This document shows positions 9,342 through 20,943 of a stretch of 64,000 nucleotides of DNA, in pieces (position 1 is the stretch's first letter; each line of letters opens with the position of its first letter). The notes under the pieces were generated by a model. It was not told the origin of the DNA and searched no databases. It saw nothing but the letters and a program-made list of their open reading frames with translations. Origin of the DNA: Erythrophleum ivorense (Eukaryota; Streptophyta; Magnoliopsida; Fabales; Fabaceae); contig JAIUCV010001134.1 in NCBI GenBank assembly GCA_026724425.1, positions 62,001 through 126,000 of the forward strand, in the 5' to 3' direction. A program made the position numbers and the translations under genes.

Positions 9342-10835
9342 ATGGGAGATGAGTATTGGGATTCTTTGAATCTCATCCCCTCCTCTCCAATGATCTCACA
9401 TGCTAGGTGGACCAAGTGGACAAGGTAATGGAAGCCAACCACCTTGAAGGAAAGTGTTTGACAATCAAGTGCTTAAGTTTGACTACTTTAAGGCCATATT
9501 TTGTGTCAATTGATGTAACCCTTTGATGCATATAGTCTATGACCCCTTAGACATGTGTAATTATGATATTATGTGATGTATAAATGTATGAATATGATGT
9601 ATGAACCCTAGAATAGAATTTGGGTATGTAATGCCAAGGTATGCATTTTGGGAGTTTGATGTAAATGTGTATAAGTGTGGATGAAAAGGCCAAAATGAGA
9701 TGCATGAGGTTTGGGACCATTTAGGCAGCTCACACAAGTTCTAAATGTGCTTTTAGACTTGCCCAAAAGGTGCCAAGACTAAGGAAAAACTATTTGATCA
9801 CTTTGGTACCCCATATAAAGCCAAAAATGACCATAATGAAACTCTATGTCACTTTTTAGGCAAATGAGCTCTTCTTGATCCGAGATTTGGCATGCAATTA
9901 GGTCTCATTAAGAGACTTTTGGAAAGCTAAAGACCATAATTTTCAGAGGTCTACAAAATATTTGATGAATTTTCAAAGTTGGCAATTTTTTTGATTTTGG
10001 TTTGTTGCACTATTCATTTGGTCCAAAAATAAATTCTGTCACACAAGGCTCATATGATGTCCAATTGCCACAAAATTTTATACAGAGAAACTACACATGC
10101 AAAGTGACTTGTTCCAATTAGAAGCACCTCATTTGGAGGTCTAGAGAGGGAGATATGAATTTTTAAAGATTCTGTCTAATATCAAGAGCCTTACTCGACT
10201 TTAGTTACTGTTCCATTGAATTCTGAGGTCTGGGCTGCCTGAGCTGGTCTGGAGTTATTTTTTTCCTCTAACTAACATCCAAAAATGTTCATATTGGCAT
10301 CATTTGTATAGATTGGATTTGTTTGGAATTAATTGGACATTTTCAAAATTTGCTGTAGAAATCTGTGATAGCATCAGTGGCAGTTTGACCTCTGGACCTT
10401 TTTGGATGTCAAACATCCTTTGTGATAGATGTTATAGTCTGGACATATTTTAACATGAAGTAGACATCCATATCTTTCCAGAATGGGCAAGAATGCATGA
10501 TTTCAATTTTTTTAGAATTAGTTATGATTTTTCAAAGTTTGGTCAGAAAAGAGCCAAATTTGGCAGAAAATAAATGTCCATGTTTTATGCTTCATTTCGG
10601 TTTTCTTGTGATGTGAGCCACATTTTATGATACAAATGATTTTTATTCATGTAATTAAATATGAGAATAGATGGTATGAGCTCACACGATCCACGTGACA
10701 CTGAATAAAATTTTTACATATGACGCAACGCAAGAAAATGCATTATTTTAATTCTCTTTTCTTGCTCCTTCATGGAAATTATAAATGTAAAGCATGTGAA
10801 TGTTATAGAATGAGCTAGAAATATATGGTGTTACA

Positions 10836-11514
10836 AGATGAAACACCAAGGGGTAGTTTTAATTTATTCCAAGCTTGATTTTGAGTCATATATGATGGGA
10901 GAGGATGAGAGGAAGCCTTGGAAAAATTTTAGAAGTCATGGATAGTGTGATGGTATCATAGGTTCCATATTATGCCTTAAAGAAGCAACACCTAGCTAGG
11001 CTCTATGAAATGAATGTGTGATGGCTCCAAGAGACTTCAATGGAGTCAAGAATCATAAATGAATGGGAAGAATGAAGCAAAGATAATGTTTTGCTAAGGT
11101 TGCTTCATTAAGTGCATTATAGAACCATAAAAGAGCTATATGAACCACCTAACTTTTCTAATGAATGTATAGCTTTAGAATTTGTTCCAAGAGTATAATT
11201 GGCTTCCATATGATGTGTCTAGGCCAAAGGAAACAAGTCCCACCTTCTTATGAGTGTGTGGTCATGGGAGAGGAACCAAGTTCAAGGAAGAAAGTGTGCA
11301 TTTGTGACAAAGGTAGCTTTCTCTTCTTTCTCTCATGCATGAGTAGATGTTTATCTTGTCTTTGAATGTGTGTATATATGTTTTGAGTCATGAAAATTGT
11401 TTTAGCATGTATCTAAATGCTATGGTACCATGATGTTATGTTATGCATTCAAATAATACTTGGTGAAATTGCTTTGGTTTGCATAAGTGTAGTGAAGCTA
11501 AAAGTGTAACGCCA
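10836..11514 (+). mobile_element. Outer family-A copy A1, second segment
   Basis: Continues A1 after the A2 insertion. It matches 8381-9030 of A2 (ttgagtcatatatgatg, agaagcaac, tcatgcatg). It begins with the AGATG duplication of A2 and ends with AAAAG (11510-11514), the left duplication of A3. Its continuation is at 56293. Confidence 0.8.
11165..11365 (+). other. Recurrent small ORF 1 of family A (copy A1)
   Basis: A 66-codon frame in family sense orientation ending in LSCMSRCLSCL, aligned with the other ORF 1 copies and ending at the same stop as A6. It has a KVCIC motif matching KVCNC and KVCGC elsewhere. I assign no function. Confidence 0.25.
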
Positions 11515-12789
11515 TATATTTCTAGCTTATTTCATACTATCTCCATGTCTCATACCATGAATTCCATGAAGAGACAAGGAAAAATGACATTAAAAAGTGA
11601 ATATTTTTGGATTGTGTAGGGAATAAAAATTCTATTCGATGTCACATGGACCATGTGAGTTTATGTATCACATTTTCATATTTAATTACATAGCTACAAC
11701 TCATTTCCATCACCAAAAGTGGCCTATAACTCGTGCAAGGCAAGAGAATACATAAAATTTATGATAGTAGCATCAGCCAGAATTTTCCCATTTCTGTCAC
11801 AAATTTGGAAAATCATAAATAATTCTAGAAAAATCAAAATCATACATTCTTTACCATTCTAGAAAGATATGGATGTCTACTTTATATTAAAAATCTGTTC
11901 TGGTCATGAAACATCACACAAAGGACATTTAATATTCAAAAATGTGTAGAGTTCTGACTGGCTATTGGTACTAATACAGGTTTCTGCTATAAAATTCAAA
12001 AATGTCCAATTAATTCCATAAAAATCCAATCCATTCAAATGATACCAATATAAAAAGCTACAGATATTAGATAGAGAGAAAAAATAACTTCAGACTAGTT
12101 TAGGCATGTCCATGACTCAAAAACTAATCAAACCATAACCTAGGTCAGTTTGGATGCCTGATACTAGACAGGAACTTCAAAAATTTATATCTCCCTCTCT
12201 AGACATCCAAATGAGGTGCTTCTAGTTAGCATAAGTCACTGGGAGTGTCTAATTTCTTTTTATCCAATTTCATGGCAATTGGACATCATTTTCCTTATGA
12301 ATGATAGAATTTAATTTTAGACCTGAGTGAATAGTACACTGAACCAATTTTAGAATTTTTTCCAACTTTGAAAATTCATCAGATATTTCATAAACCTCCA
12401 AAAATTCTGCACTTTAGCTTCACAAAAATCTCCCAACAAGCTCTAAATGCATGTCAAGTCTTAGATCAAGAAGAGCTCATTTGGACAAAAAATGGCATAG
12501 GTTTTCAATATGGTCAATTTTGGTCCATATAAGATACTGAATATGTCCAAATGATTTCCCTTGCTATTTGGCACCTCTTGGGCAAGTTCAAAAGTATGAA
12601 TATGACTTGTATGAACAACCGAAGTAGTCCCAAACCTCATGTATCTCAATTTAGCCATTCCACTCTATTTATACACTAATGCATCAAGCCTTCAAGAAGC
12701 TACATTTGCCATTACATGCTTAATTTACATTCTAATATTCATATAACATAATCTCTCATTTATACATCACATATTAACATAATTACATA
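11515..12789 (-). mobile_element. Family-A solo LTR A3 (reverse), first part
   Basis: Starts tgtaacgccatatattt, the reverse complement of the 3' end of A2. It is interrupted at 12789 by copia element C1, resumes at 46497-46590, is interrupted again by A5, and ends at 56287. The outer 5-bp duplication is an exact AAAAG at 11510-11514 and 56288-56292, about 45 kb apart, which fixes the pairing of the two ends. Summed length is about 3.66 kb, normal for the family. Confidence 0.85.
12461..12658 (-). other. Recurrent small ORF 3 of family A (copy A3)
   Basis: A 65-codon frame in family sense orientation, starting MAKLRYMRFGTT and ending FCPNELFLI at the same stop as A4 (43606-43878) and A6 (49667-49900). 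A4p and A5 keep most of the frame with a stop or a one-base shift. I recognise no family, and it may be fortuitous. Confidence 0.25.
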
Positions 12790-14468
12790 TGTTGGAGATT
12801 GTGCCCTAGGCCAATCATTGTATTACAAACATTGTACTTTTTAAAAAATAAAAGTTTTCTTTTATTACATTATTATATTTTTTGTATGTTCTATATAATA
12901 ATATCCTTGGATAAATCATATTGAAATCCTAAATATCCCTAGTCGATCATCATTGTGGGAATAATGATGAACTAAGACTAGTATGATTTTAATTCATGAT
13001 TATACGTTAATCATGTATAAAGATACAAATCAAAATCATAATCACTTGCTAGGGAACAAGATGCTGGATCGACTCGTCATGAGATAGCTACATGGATTAA
13101 GTCATAAGCATATCTTATATATAACCGTGTCACTGAGCCCTTAGACTTGAGATTACCATAGTTTCCAACATGAAAAATATTATTTTTTGGCATAGTTAAA
13201 AGTCATCTTTAACCGGGTGATCATAAAGGCTATGATCAGGCATAATAGAATTCATGTAGAAGAAGATGAGTGGTCAAGATAGGATTTGTCCCTCTGATTA
13301 ATAGAGAGATATCTCTGAGCCCCTCGATGAGTGAGACTGAGAAATGCATGGCTGTGCTCGAATAGAAGAGTTTCCATTTGTACTGTCAATCTACACGTAG
13401 ATCAAGAAAACGACGATCAAGTAAGATGAGGATCACGTTTCCATGCCTCATACTTGATCTAGATATTGTGTGATAAAAGAGATGTGATAGGGTTATATGA
13501 CAAGTTATATCGAATCACTGATCCCTATATGATTTGGATAGTCACAATGTCTTGCTAGAGGCCACTTGTGACTTGTGGGTCAAATAGTGTCATTAGCCCA
13601 CTGCCAACGTCATATAAGCCTACAGGGTTGCACACAAGAATGAGTCAACTCGAGTTAGAATGTCCAAATTTATTGAATCTGAAATTACGTCTAGATTCAA
13701 TGAATGTCACGTTCAATCTAGGATGAAAGAATTTTATAAATAAATATATATATTTGATATATATATAATTTATAAAATTTGAAACATATATATATTTATA
13801 CATTCAAAACATATATATATCCTTTAAATTAATTTAAATCAATTAGTTTTAAATTCAAGTCTATATGATAGATTTAAATTTAAACTAATATGATAATTTA
13901 AATTTAATTTATGAGATAAATTAAATTTGAATTTAGTTCTAGATTTAGATTAAATAATTGATTAAATTTAATCTATTAGATAGACTTAAATTTAAACTAA
14001 TATATTTAATTAAGATTTGATTTGATTTGATTTAAAATAATATATTTTAAATTAATCAAATATATCTAAAAGCCTAATGAGATACCTCTATAAAAAAAAA
14101 AGATGAGGCTAGAGTTTCCTAAAACAACAAAAAAGAAAAAAAAAACTAGAGAGAGAAAGCATATGAACAGTGTATAGACACTGTATGGCCCCCTAGAGAG
14201 AGAAAGAAGATAGTGTCTTTTCTACCAAGAACGTGTATGGACGTTAGTAAAAGGCGCTAGCATGCCGTTCGAGTTGAGCTACCATTCGTGTGGATACCAG
14301 TAGAGGGAGCAGATCTGAATATCAGTTTCTAAGATCTGACGGAGAAAAGAAATATTACATAACAAAGGTAAATATTTCTAGATCTACTTAATTTAAACGA
14401 CATTGATGGATCCATGGGAAGGAATTCAGGGTTTTAATTTTCCACTGCATGTCCCAAAATTCCCAACA
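12790..14468 (+). repeat. 5' LTR of copia element C1
   Basis: Begins tgttggagattgtgccc and ends ttcccaaca. The copy at 41164 begins tattggagattgtgccc and ends ttcctaaca. A strongly A+T-rich stretch with tatatat words (13736-14060) is shared by both copies. A short inverted repeat acagtgtatagacactgt lies at about 14167-14184. It holds no coding sequence. Confidence 0.9.
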
Positions 14469-14469
14469 A

Positions 14470-14482
14470 TGGTATCAGAATC
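14470..14482 (+). promoter_or_regulatory. Primer-binding site of C1
   Basis: tggtatcagaatc begins two bases after the 5' LTR end. It is close to the tggtatcagagc word complementary to the 3' end of plant initiator-Met tRNA, with one G-to-A change. It primes minus-strand synthesis in this class. Confidence 0.85.
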
Positions 14483-16401
14483 GCGTCAATGATTGTTTAA
14501 ATTGAGTTTTTGTGTGAAGTTCTATAAATTTTGCCTTTGTTATGATTTTGCATGACCTATATGTGATACAATATGTTGCAATGTGATATAAGTATGCGAA
14601 CTTAGGGCTCACATGATTAGTTTTTGAATCTAGCATTCATATATGTGTTATATGTGATTTTAAATTTGATTTCATATAAGTGATATTTGAACTCTTCAAT
14701 TCAATATTATGTGCGACATATGTGTGTGAATTATAAAGAGGTTCGAATTTGATTGGGAATTTGATTCTAAATTTGTTCAATTAGGACTATAAATTGTTCA
14801 ATTCGAATGTTTACGAATTTATTTAACAAGTCTGCTCATGTTTTCGTATATAACATGTTAATCCATATATATATATGTTGCAAACATGCTTTCCTAACGT
14901 GAACGAACAAATCAATATTCGTATATGTGTGTAAATCTAATTTTGAATCTGTGATTTGCATATGATGAATAAACTAGATGCGTTGATAAGATTATTTGAA
15001 TCTGTGATGCATGTTTGATGTTTGATGGATTCCGTGATTTACAAGTTTAACGATATATGTTATATATGATACATGCTCAACATATATATTTAAATCTATA
15101 ATGTATGTATGTGATACATGAATCTTATATATGTATATATGATACATGTGAATCTGTGTTATAAGTATGTGATTCATGTTTAATGATAGGATTTAAATCT
15201 GTAATGTATGTGATACATGGGTTTTGACGAATTTGTCGTGTATGTATGTAATATGCAATTTTGACAGATAGAATTTCAAATATGTTATATGCACATTATT
15301 CATTTGATTATGTGATATAGATTGATTCGAATCTCTATATAAGAAATGTGTTTGGTGGATGGATTTTTTCAATATGATTGATAGATCCTCGAGGTTTTCT
15401 TAAGGCAGCGGCTCATTCAAAAGAGTCAAAAATTCAAAATTTTGTAGGGCTCTGCCCCCCACCCTACAAGGGCGCTGCCCTTTAACCCTACCCACTAACT
15501 AACTAGCTGGACCACCGTGCGATCTAATCCTAGTGCAACCTAATCTAATTTAACACTAAAATCATAATGCTTATAACCTTTCTTATGAGATGCGATGTTT
15601 GTAACTTTATATATGAATTGTGTTTGTTTGAATGAGATGGGTATGGTGCATAATATGGCCCTAGGTGTTATGGTTTGCAACTTTCAAATATGACCTATGT
15701 GTCGTGCCTCTCTCTATTTATTCTGGACGTACATTCTCTTCTCATCTCACTCCCTTTGAATATTCAAATTGAGGTTTCTCTTTGTAGTTTTTATCTTAGA
15801 AGAATCCTCTCATTGGCTTAGGAGGAGATAGGTTAGATGGGGCCATATTGTGACACATTTATTTTATACTTCATGATGACATCATATGTATGTATGAGAT
15901 GCTATCATAGTATATTATCATGCGATGATTAAATATTTGAATCACAACGAAATAATAATAATAAAATCCCTCGAATCAAATTTTAAATTAATATGCCACC
16001 CATTTATGAACACTTGTCAAGGCTTTAATCGCCTAAGTGTATGTTCCATCAAAGTGGATACACTTAGGTTATCTTAGTGAGATAACTTAGGTAATGGTGA
16101 TACTCATAAGGTTCATAATGGTTTAACTTAATTGAGACTATCAAAACAGTTTTGGGTCTCAAGGCATTAGATGGGATTAAACATGCCAGATCATATGATG
16201 ATGGAATCCCATAAAGATCTAAGAGTTACATGTGATGTAATTTATAAACAAGTTACCTACCTAAATAATTTAATTTTAAGTGTCTTGATAAAGCAAACTT
16301 ACAATTGAGTGAAATATGGGTCTTAGCCTGCTAAATTAAATTAAGGGTAATTTTTAGTGGGAGATTATTAACTTGACTTTGCATATTTTTGTTGTAGAAA
16401 A
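14483..16401 (+). other. C1 untranslated leader
   Basis: About 1.9 kb between primer-binding site and gag. It contains degenerate repeats of a gtgatacatg-type word (about 14990-15230), a G+C-rich island (about 15440-15500, gggctctgcccccc and gggcgctgccc) and two consecutive hairpins (16032-16086). The last bases before gag, ttttgttgtag, look like a splice acceptor. No gene is seen. Confidence 0.6.
16032..16086 (+). promoter_or_regulatory. Two adjacent perfect hairpins in the C1 leader
   Basis: The first stem is cctaagtgtat (16032-16042) with atacacttagg (16058-16068), 11 bp perfect with a 15-nt loop. The second is gttatct (16068-16074) with agataac (16080-16086), 7 bp perfect with a 5-nt loop. 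Their place in the leader upstream of gag suggests a packaging or dimerisation element, which is inference. Confidence 0.55.
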
Positions 16402-17290
16402 ATGTCGACAAATAATTCTGCTACACTATCATTGCGATCCATCCTTGAGAAGGACAAACTCAATGGGACTAACTTTTTTGACTAGTTTAGGAACTTGAGA
16501 ATTGTTCTTAAGTAGGAGAGAAAGTCATATGTCCTAGATCAACCCATTCCTACAGAGCCTGTAGCCAATGCTCTAAGAGCCCAAAAGGATGCCCACATTA
16601 AACATCTTAAAGACTCTGTGGATGTAGGATGCTTGATGCTAGCCATCATGATCCCAGAACTTCAGAGAGATCTGGAACACATGGAGGCTTATGAGATGAT
16701 TATGCATCTCAAGGAAATGTTCCAGCAACAGGTGAAGCATGAAAGGCACGAAACTACCAAGGCCTTACATTATTGCAAAACGGCTGAAGGTGCATCAGTT
16801 AGTACTCTTGTTTTAAAGATGAAAGGCTACATTGATCACCTTGAAAGGCTCGAATTTCCCATGAGCCAGGAGTTAGCTATAGATTTGATCTTAAACTTAC
16901 TCTCGAAAAGTTATGACCAGTTTGTCATGAACTGTAATATAAACAACATGGAGAAATCAATTTTTGAACTGCATTCGATGCTTAAAAATGTTAAGCAAAA
17001 TATCAAGAAAAAGCCAAACATTGTTTTAATGGTTCAAAAAGGAAAAGGAATGAAAAAGAAGCCAAAAGCAAGGGAAAGAGAAAAGACGCAAACAATAAGT
17101 CCAAGGACTAAAACAAGCCCAAACCCAAACCCAAGCTTGAAGCTAAGAAGGCAAAGCCTCACAAGGAAGGACTTTGTTTCTTTTGCAATGAGCCCGGTCA
17201 TTGGAAGAGAAACTGCAAGCTCTACTTGAAAGATCTAAAGAATAAGAAGAATAGTAAGGCTATTACTTTAGGTATTTATGTTATAGAAAT
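16402..17290 (+). pseudogene. C1 gag (nucleocapsid/capsid), decayed
   Basis: The frame from ATG 16402 (start MSTNNSATLSL) has early stops where Trp (NFFD*FRNL) and Gln (VLK*ERK) would be expected. The open part 16618-17229 carries a copia Gag capsid-like region. A frameshift near 17040-17160 moves the nucleocapsid into another frame, where an intact CCHC zinc knuckle is visible: Cys 17175, Cys 17184, His 17199, Cys 17214 (CFFCNEPGHWKRNC). Gag packages the element RNA into virus-like particles. This copy cannot make a full product. Confidence 0.85.
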
Positions 17291-17299
17291 TAATCTTTC

Positions 17300-17850
17300 T
17301 ACTTCTTCTATATGAGTATTAGATACTTCAAGTGGAACTCACATTTGTACAAACGTGTAGGGTCTTAAAAGAAGTAGGAGTTGAAAAAAGGCGAAATAGA
17401 CCTACGAGGTGGAAACAAAGCAAGAGTTGTTGCTTTAGCCATAGGCACTTATGAATTAGTTTTGCCCAATGGGCTTTTGTTAGTTTTGAACAATTGTTAT
17501 TATGTTCCTGCTTTGAGTAGAAACATTGTTTCACTTTCTCATTTAGATAAGGATAGTTTTACTTCAGTTATTGGGAATAATAAATGTTCTATTTATTTTA
17601 ATGACATCTTTTATGCGGATGGTGATTTGCATGGTGGTCATTATTACTTGAACCATGAAATTCCCAATAATGAAAATATCTATAACGTAACTACCAAGAG
17701 GATCAAGTCAAACGATTTAAATCTGACCTACCTATGGCACTATCATCTAAGCCATATAAATGAGAAACACATTTCAAAGCTCCATCAAGATGAACTACTC
17801 AACTCATTTGATTTTGAATCTTTGACACCTAAAAATCTTATTTATTAGGA
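17300..17850 (+). pseudogene. C1 protease and integrase N-terminal zinc region, decayed
   Basis: The aspartic protease motif reads VLDTSSGTH from 17316, where DTGS or DSGA would be usual, and is preceded by a stop where Trp is expected. After a shift the frame continues through NNCYYVPALSRNIVS to LWHYHLSHINEKH, the His-His part of the integrase HHCC zinc finger. The two Cys that should follow are lost, because the frame breaks at about 17848. The protease would mature the Gag-Pol polyprotein; it is not functional here. Confidence 0.8.
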
Positions 17851-18710
17851 AAGATGACTAAGGCACCTTTTATTGGGCATAGTGAGAGGGCCACTGACCT
17901 ATTGGGCTTAATACATACCAACGTATGTGGTTCACTAAGTACTACTACCAGAGGTAGTCACTTGTACTTCATTACTTTTATAGATGACTATAGTAGATTT
18001 GGATGCATCTATTTAATGAGACATAAATTTGAATCTTTTGAAATGTTCAAAACCTTCCAAAATGAGGTACAAAATCAGCTTGGCAAATCTACTAAAGCAC
18101 TTTGATATGATCAAGGTGGTGAATATTTGAGTCAAGAATTTATTGACCATCTTAGAAATTATAGAATTGTCTCACAATTGACCCCACTAGGAACAGTGTT
18201 TCTGAATGAAAGAATCGAACCCTATTAGATATGGTTCGATCTATGATGAGTCAAACAAATCTTCCAGCTTTCTTTTGGGGCAATGCATTAGAAACAGCTA
18301 TGTTCACACTAAATCATGTCCCATCTAAGGCGGTTGAAAAGACCTCATATGAGATATGGACTGGGAAGAAGCCTAGTTTAGCTTTTCTCAAGATTTGGGG
18401 ATGCGAGGCATATGTTAAGCAAAAAGTCTCAGATAAGTTAACACCTAAATCTATAAAATGCCTTTGTGTGGGGTATCCTTAGGAAACTAAAGGATACTAC
18501 TTCTACAATCCCAATGAGAATAAATTATTTATTGCTCAAAATGGTATCTTTCTGGAAAGAGAATCTATCTTTAAAAGAACTAGTGGGAGTAAGATACATC
18601 TTGAAGAAGTTTGAGAGCCACAAAATTGCATTGAGCCAAAGATGAAAAAACAAGAAGACTCACAACAAGTTGTTGAGCCAACTTAAGTAACACAAGGCCT
18701 ATAAATGTAA
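17851..18710 (+). pseudogene. C1 integrase catalytic core, decayed
   Basis: The core continues from MTKAPFIGHSERATDLLGL. The first catalytic Asp is Asn here (HTNVCG, codon 17920-17922), a G-to-A change. The second Asp is kept (FIDDYSRFG). The third motif keeps Glu (VSE), but the next Arg codon has become TGA. The open part 18231-18482 includes the conserved FWGNALETAMFTLNHVPSK and WTGKKPSLAFLKIWGCEAYV regions. The gene is cut at 18715 by family-A insertion A4p, before the reverse transcriptase. Confidence 0.85.
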
Positions 18711-19298
18711 TATCTGGTTTTCTGAAAATGAGAAAAAACGTGAGGAACGTAACGTACAGTTTCTCCATAAACAAATAAAACTCATCGAATACAAAAGGAA
18801 GCCCTTTGAAAAGATGTAGTTAAGGTCCTAAAAAAATTTGGAAAGCATTCTAGACTCTTAAAAATGAGAATCCCAGGCTTAATGGAAAGAAAAACTGAGC
18901 TAAAATGAAAAAATAATTTCTTACAAAAAGTTTATGAAACGTAATGGCATTTTCATAATTTTGAGTAATTTTTGAAATTCACATAGGAGGGCTTTTTAAA
19001 TGAAAATTTTGAGTTCTCTGGGGTTTTCAGAGGTCCTGAAAACCATAGAAAGCCCCAGGATAGTTAAAACCCCTCCGGTGGAAGTTTTCCAATGTCGGTG
19101 TACCTGAACTTTGACGGATTCGTTTGAGAAGGTTTTAGCTCTAATTTGAGTGATTCTAAAGATATTTTACTTAATTGGGAACCTAAATTTTATAATGGAA
19201 AATACGGTTCTCAAAAAGGAGCTAAAACGAAGGAAAAATGAAGATGCAAAGTATGAAGGGCAAAATTAGAATTTTTGAAAAAGTTACTTTCCTACACC

Positions 19299-19307
19299 TA
19301 TATATAG
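19299..19307 (+). promoter_or_regulatory. TATA-like box of LTR A4p
   Basis: tatatatag after cctacacc, at the same offset (about 585 bases from the LTR start) as the TATA-like word in A2. Confidence 0.5.
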
Positions 19308-20303
19308 GTGGCGCCCCACTTTCCCTTTGATTTGGAATCAGAAATTTTAGTATAATTTCTGAAGTGAGAGCTAGGGTTTGGGCACACAAGAGAGGAAGAA
19401 GAAGAAGGAGAAAATCCAAGCTTAAGGTATGGAAATTTGCTTGTTTTTCATGCTTTCTCTTAGCCAATCTCTTCTCCTCTTTTTCCCTCTTTTTCTCCAT
19501 GATTTTTTTGAAGTTTTGACGGCTGTTTTGAAGGAAGAACTGAGGGAAAATTTCGAATTTGAAGAGAGGAGCTTGGAGAAAGCAAGATTTAAGCCAAACT
19601 AAGCAAGGAAACAAGGTAAAATTGCATCCTATGGTAGCTATATTGGTCCCCCTTTCTTCTCCATTTTGACCTACACTAAGAACCCTAGGAGGATCTGATT
19701 TTCAAGCCCAACCAAGCATGAATCTTAGGTATTTCATAGAGAGGAACAAGAATATGCAAAGAAAACAACAAACTAGCCATTAGAATTCAAGATGCAAAAC
19801 TTAGGGTTTCTAGTGCACTTTCCAAAATCTGAGTTTGTATAATACTTCCTAGGTTTAATTAAGAGTTTAAATGAGTTCTTGAGACACCTAAGATGCTCCC
19901 CACAAGCTTCCTCCTTCAAGAAAACCAAGAGAATTCTAAGAAGGCCAAGGAAGCCCATAGTCTCGCCCAAGAGGAGTTTTTGTAGTGGGAGAGAGTTTTA
20001 AATTTTTCTAAGGCCATTCTTGAGTCATATTTGATGAATGAAAGTGAGGGAAGGCCTTGGAAAAAATTTAGAATTCATAGAAAGTGATTTGGTGTCTTAG
20101 GTTCCATATTATGACCTAAAGAAGCAACATGATGTTAGGTCCTTTGTTTTAATGGTGTGATGACTCCAAGAGGCTTAAAAGGAGTCAAGAATTATATTTG
20201 AAAGGAAAGAATGAGGCTTAGAAATTGTTTAAGAGATGTTGCTTCATTAAGTGCATTTATGGACCATAATGGGGGTTATAGAGCAATCTAATGTTTAAGA
20301 AAG

Positions 20304-20516
20304 TTGTGTAACCTTAAAGTTTGTTTCATAAACCTAATTGGCTCCCATAAATTGTATCTAGGCCAAGAGAAACCATCTCCACCAATTTGCGGGTGTGTGG
20401 CCGAAAGAAGAGGCTTGAATCCAAAGGGAAAAGTGTGTAATTGTACACAAGGTAACTCTCTCCACCTTCTCTCATGCATGGATGTGTGTTTAGAATGCCT
20501 TAGAATGTGTGTATGA
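20304..20516 (+). other. Recurrent small ORF 1 of family A (copy A4p)
   Basis: Seventy codons with LYLGQEK, KVCNC and LHLLSCMDVCLECL, aligned in frame with A1 and A6. It overlaps an antisense open frame (20288-20563). The product is unknown and coding is unproven. Confidence 0.25.
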
Positions 20517-20760
20517 ATATTTTTAAGCCGTGAAAAGTATGCTAGCATGATCTTATATGCCATAATTTCATGATGTCATATTATGTTTTAAATAAATGCA
20601 TGATGTTTGTTTGAGTTTGCTTGAGTATAGAGAGGCCAAGAACTCTTCACCATGGTGAAGATGAGCTAAGAACCCTTGAGATTGGTTGAGACAAAGCAAA
20701 GAGTCTCCCAAAAGTAAAGTGGGCTCCCAAGAGGATGGTTGAGTCTAAAGTTCTTAAAGA

Positions 20761-20943
20761 ATGGGTGAGGCAAGTCCAAAATCCATGAGAAGAAGTGTGA
20801 GGCCAATCCAAACACTTGGTGAGCTCTTGAATGTCTTGTATGATTTGTTCATATGCCAAGTTTGCTTTTTAAATGTCTATGACTTCCATTTTCTCCATAC
20901 ATGTATTTGTAAGGCTTGCTTTGCACATATTATATATGATTGA
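20761..20943 (+). other. Recurrent small ORF 2 of family A (copy A4p)
   Basis: Sixty codons, MGEASPKSMRRSV at the start and CFAHIIYD at the end, co-linear without indels with 9159-9341. By eye roughly 60 percent of residues match that copy. It may be a relic or chance. Confidence 0.25.

Larger units (their letters stand above)
7099..10835 (+). mobile_element. Family-A solo LTR A2, complete
   Basis: Starts tgaaatattcgatcc and ends atatatggtgttaca, flanked by the exact 5-bp duplication AGATG (7094-7098 and 10836-10840). It is 3.7 kb long. No gag or pol and no terminal direct repeat are visible, so it is best read as a solo LTR. A TATA-like tatatatat lies at 7692-7700, about 600 bases from the start, followed by an aaaggtgtag/aacaaggtaattt stretch that could hold splice donors. 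It is nested in A1, because the flanks at 6831-7098 and 10841-11514 are consecutive parts of the same family. Confidence 0.85.

Noticed and set aside
7097..10835. A2 starting at tgtgaaat (7097)
   Set aside because: That edge gives no target-site duplication. Starting two bases later gives an exact AGATG on both sides.
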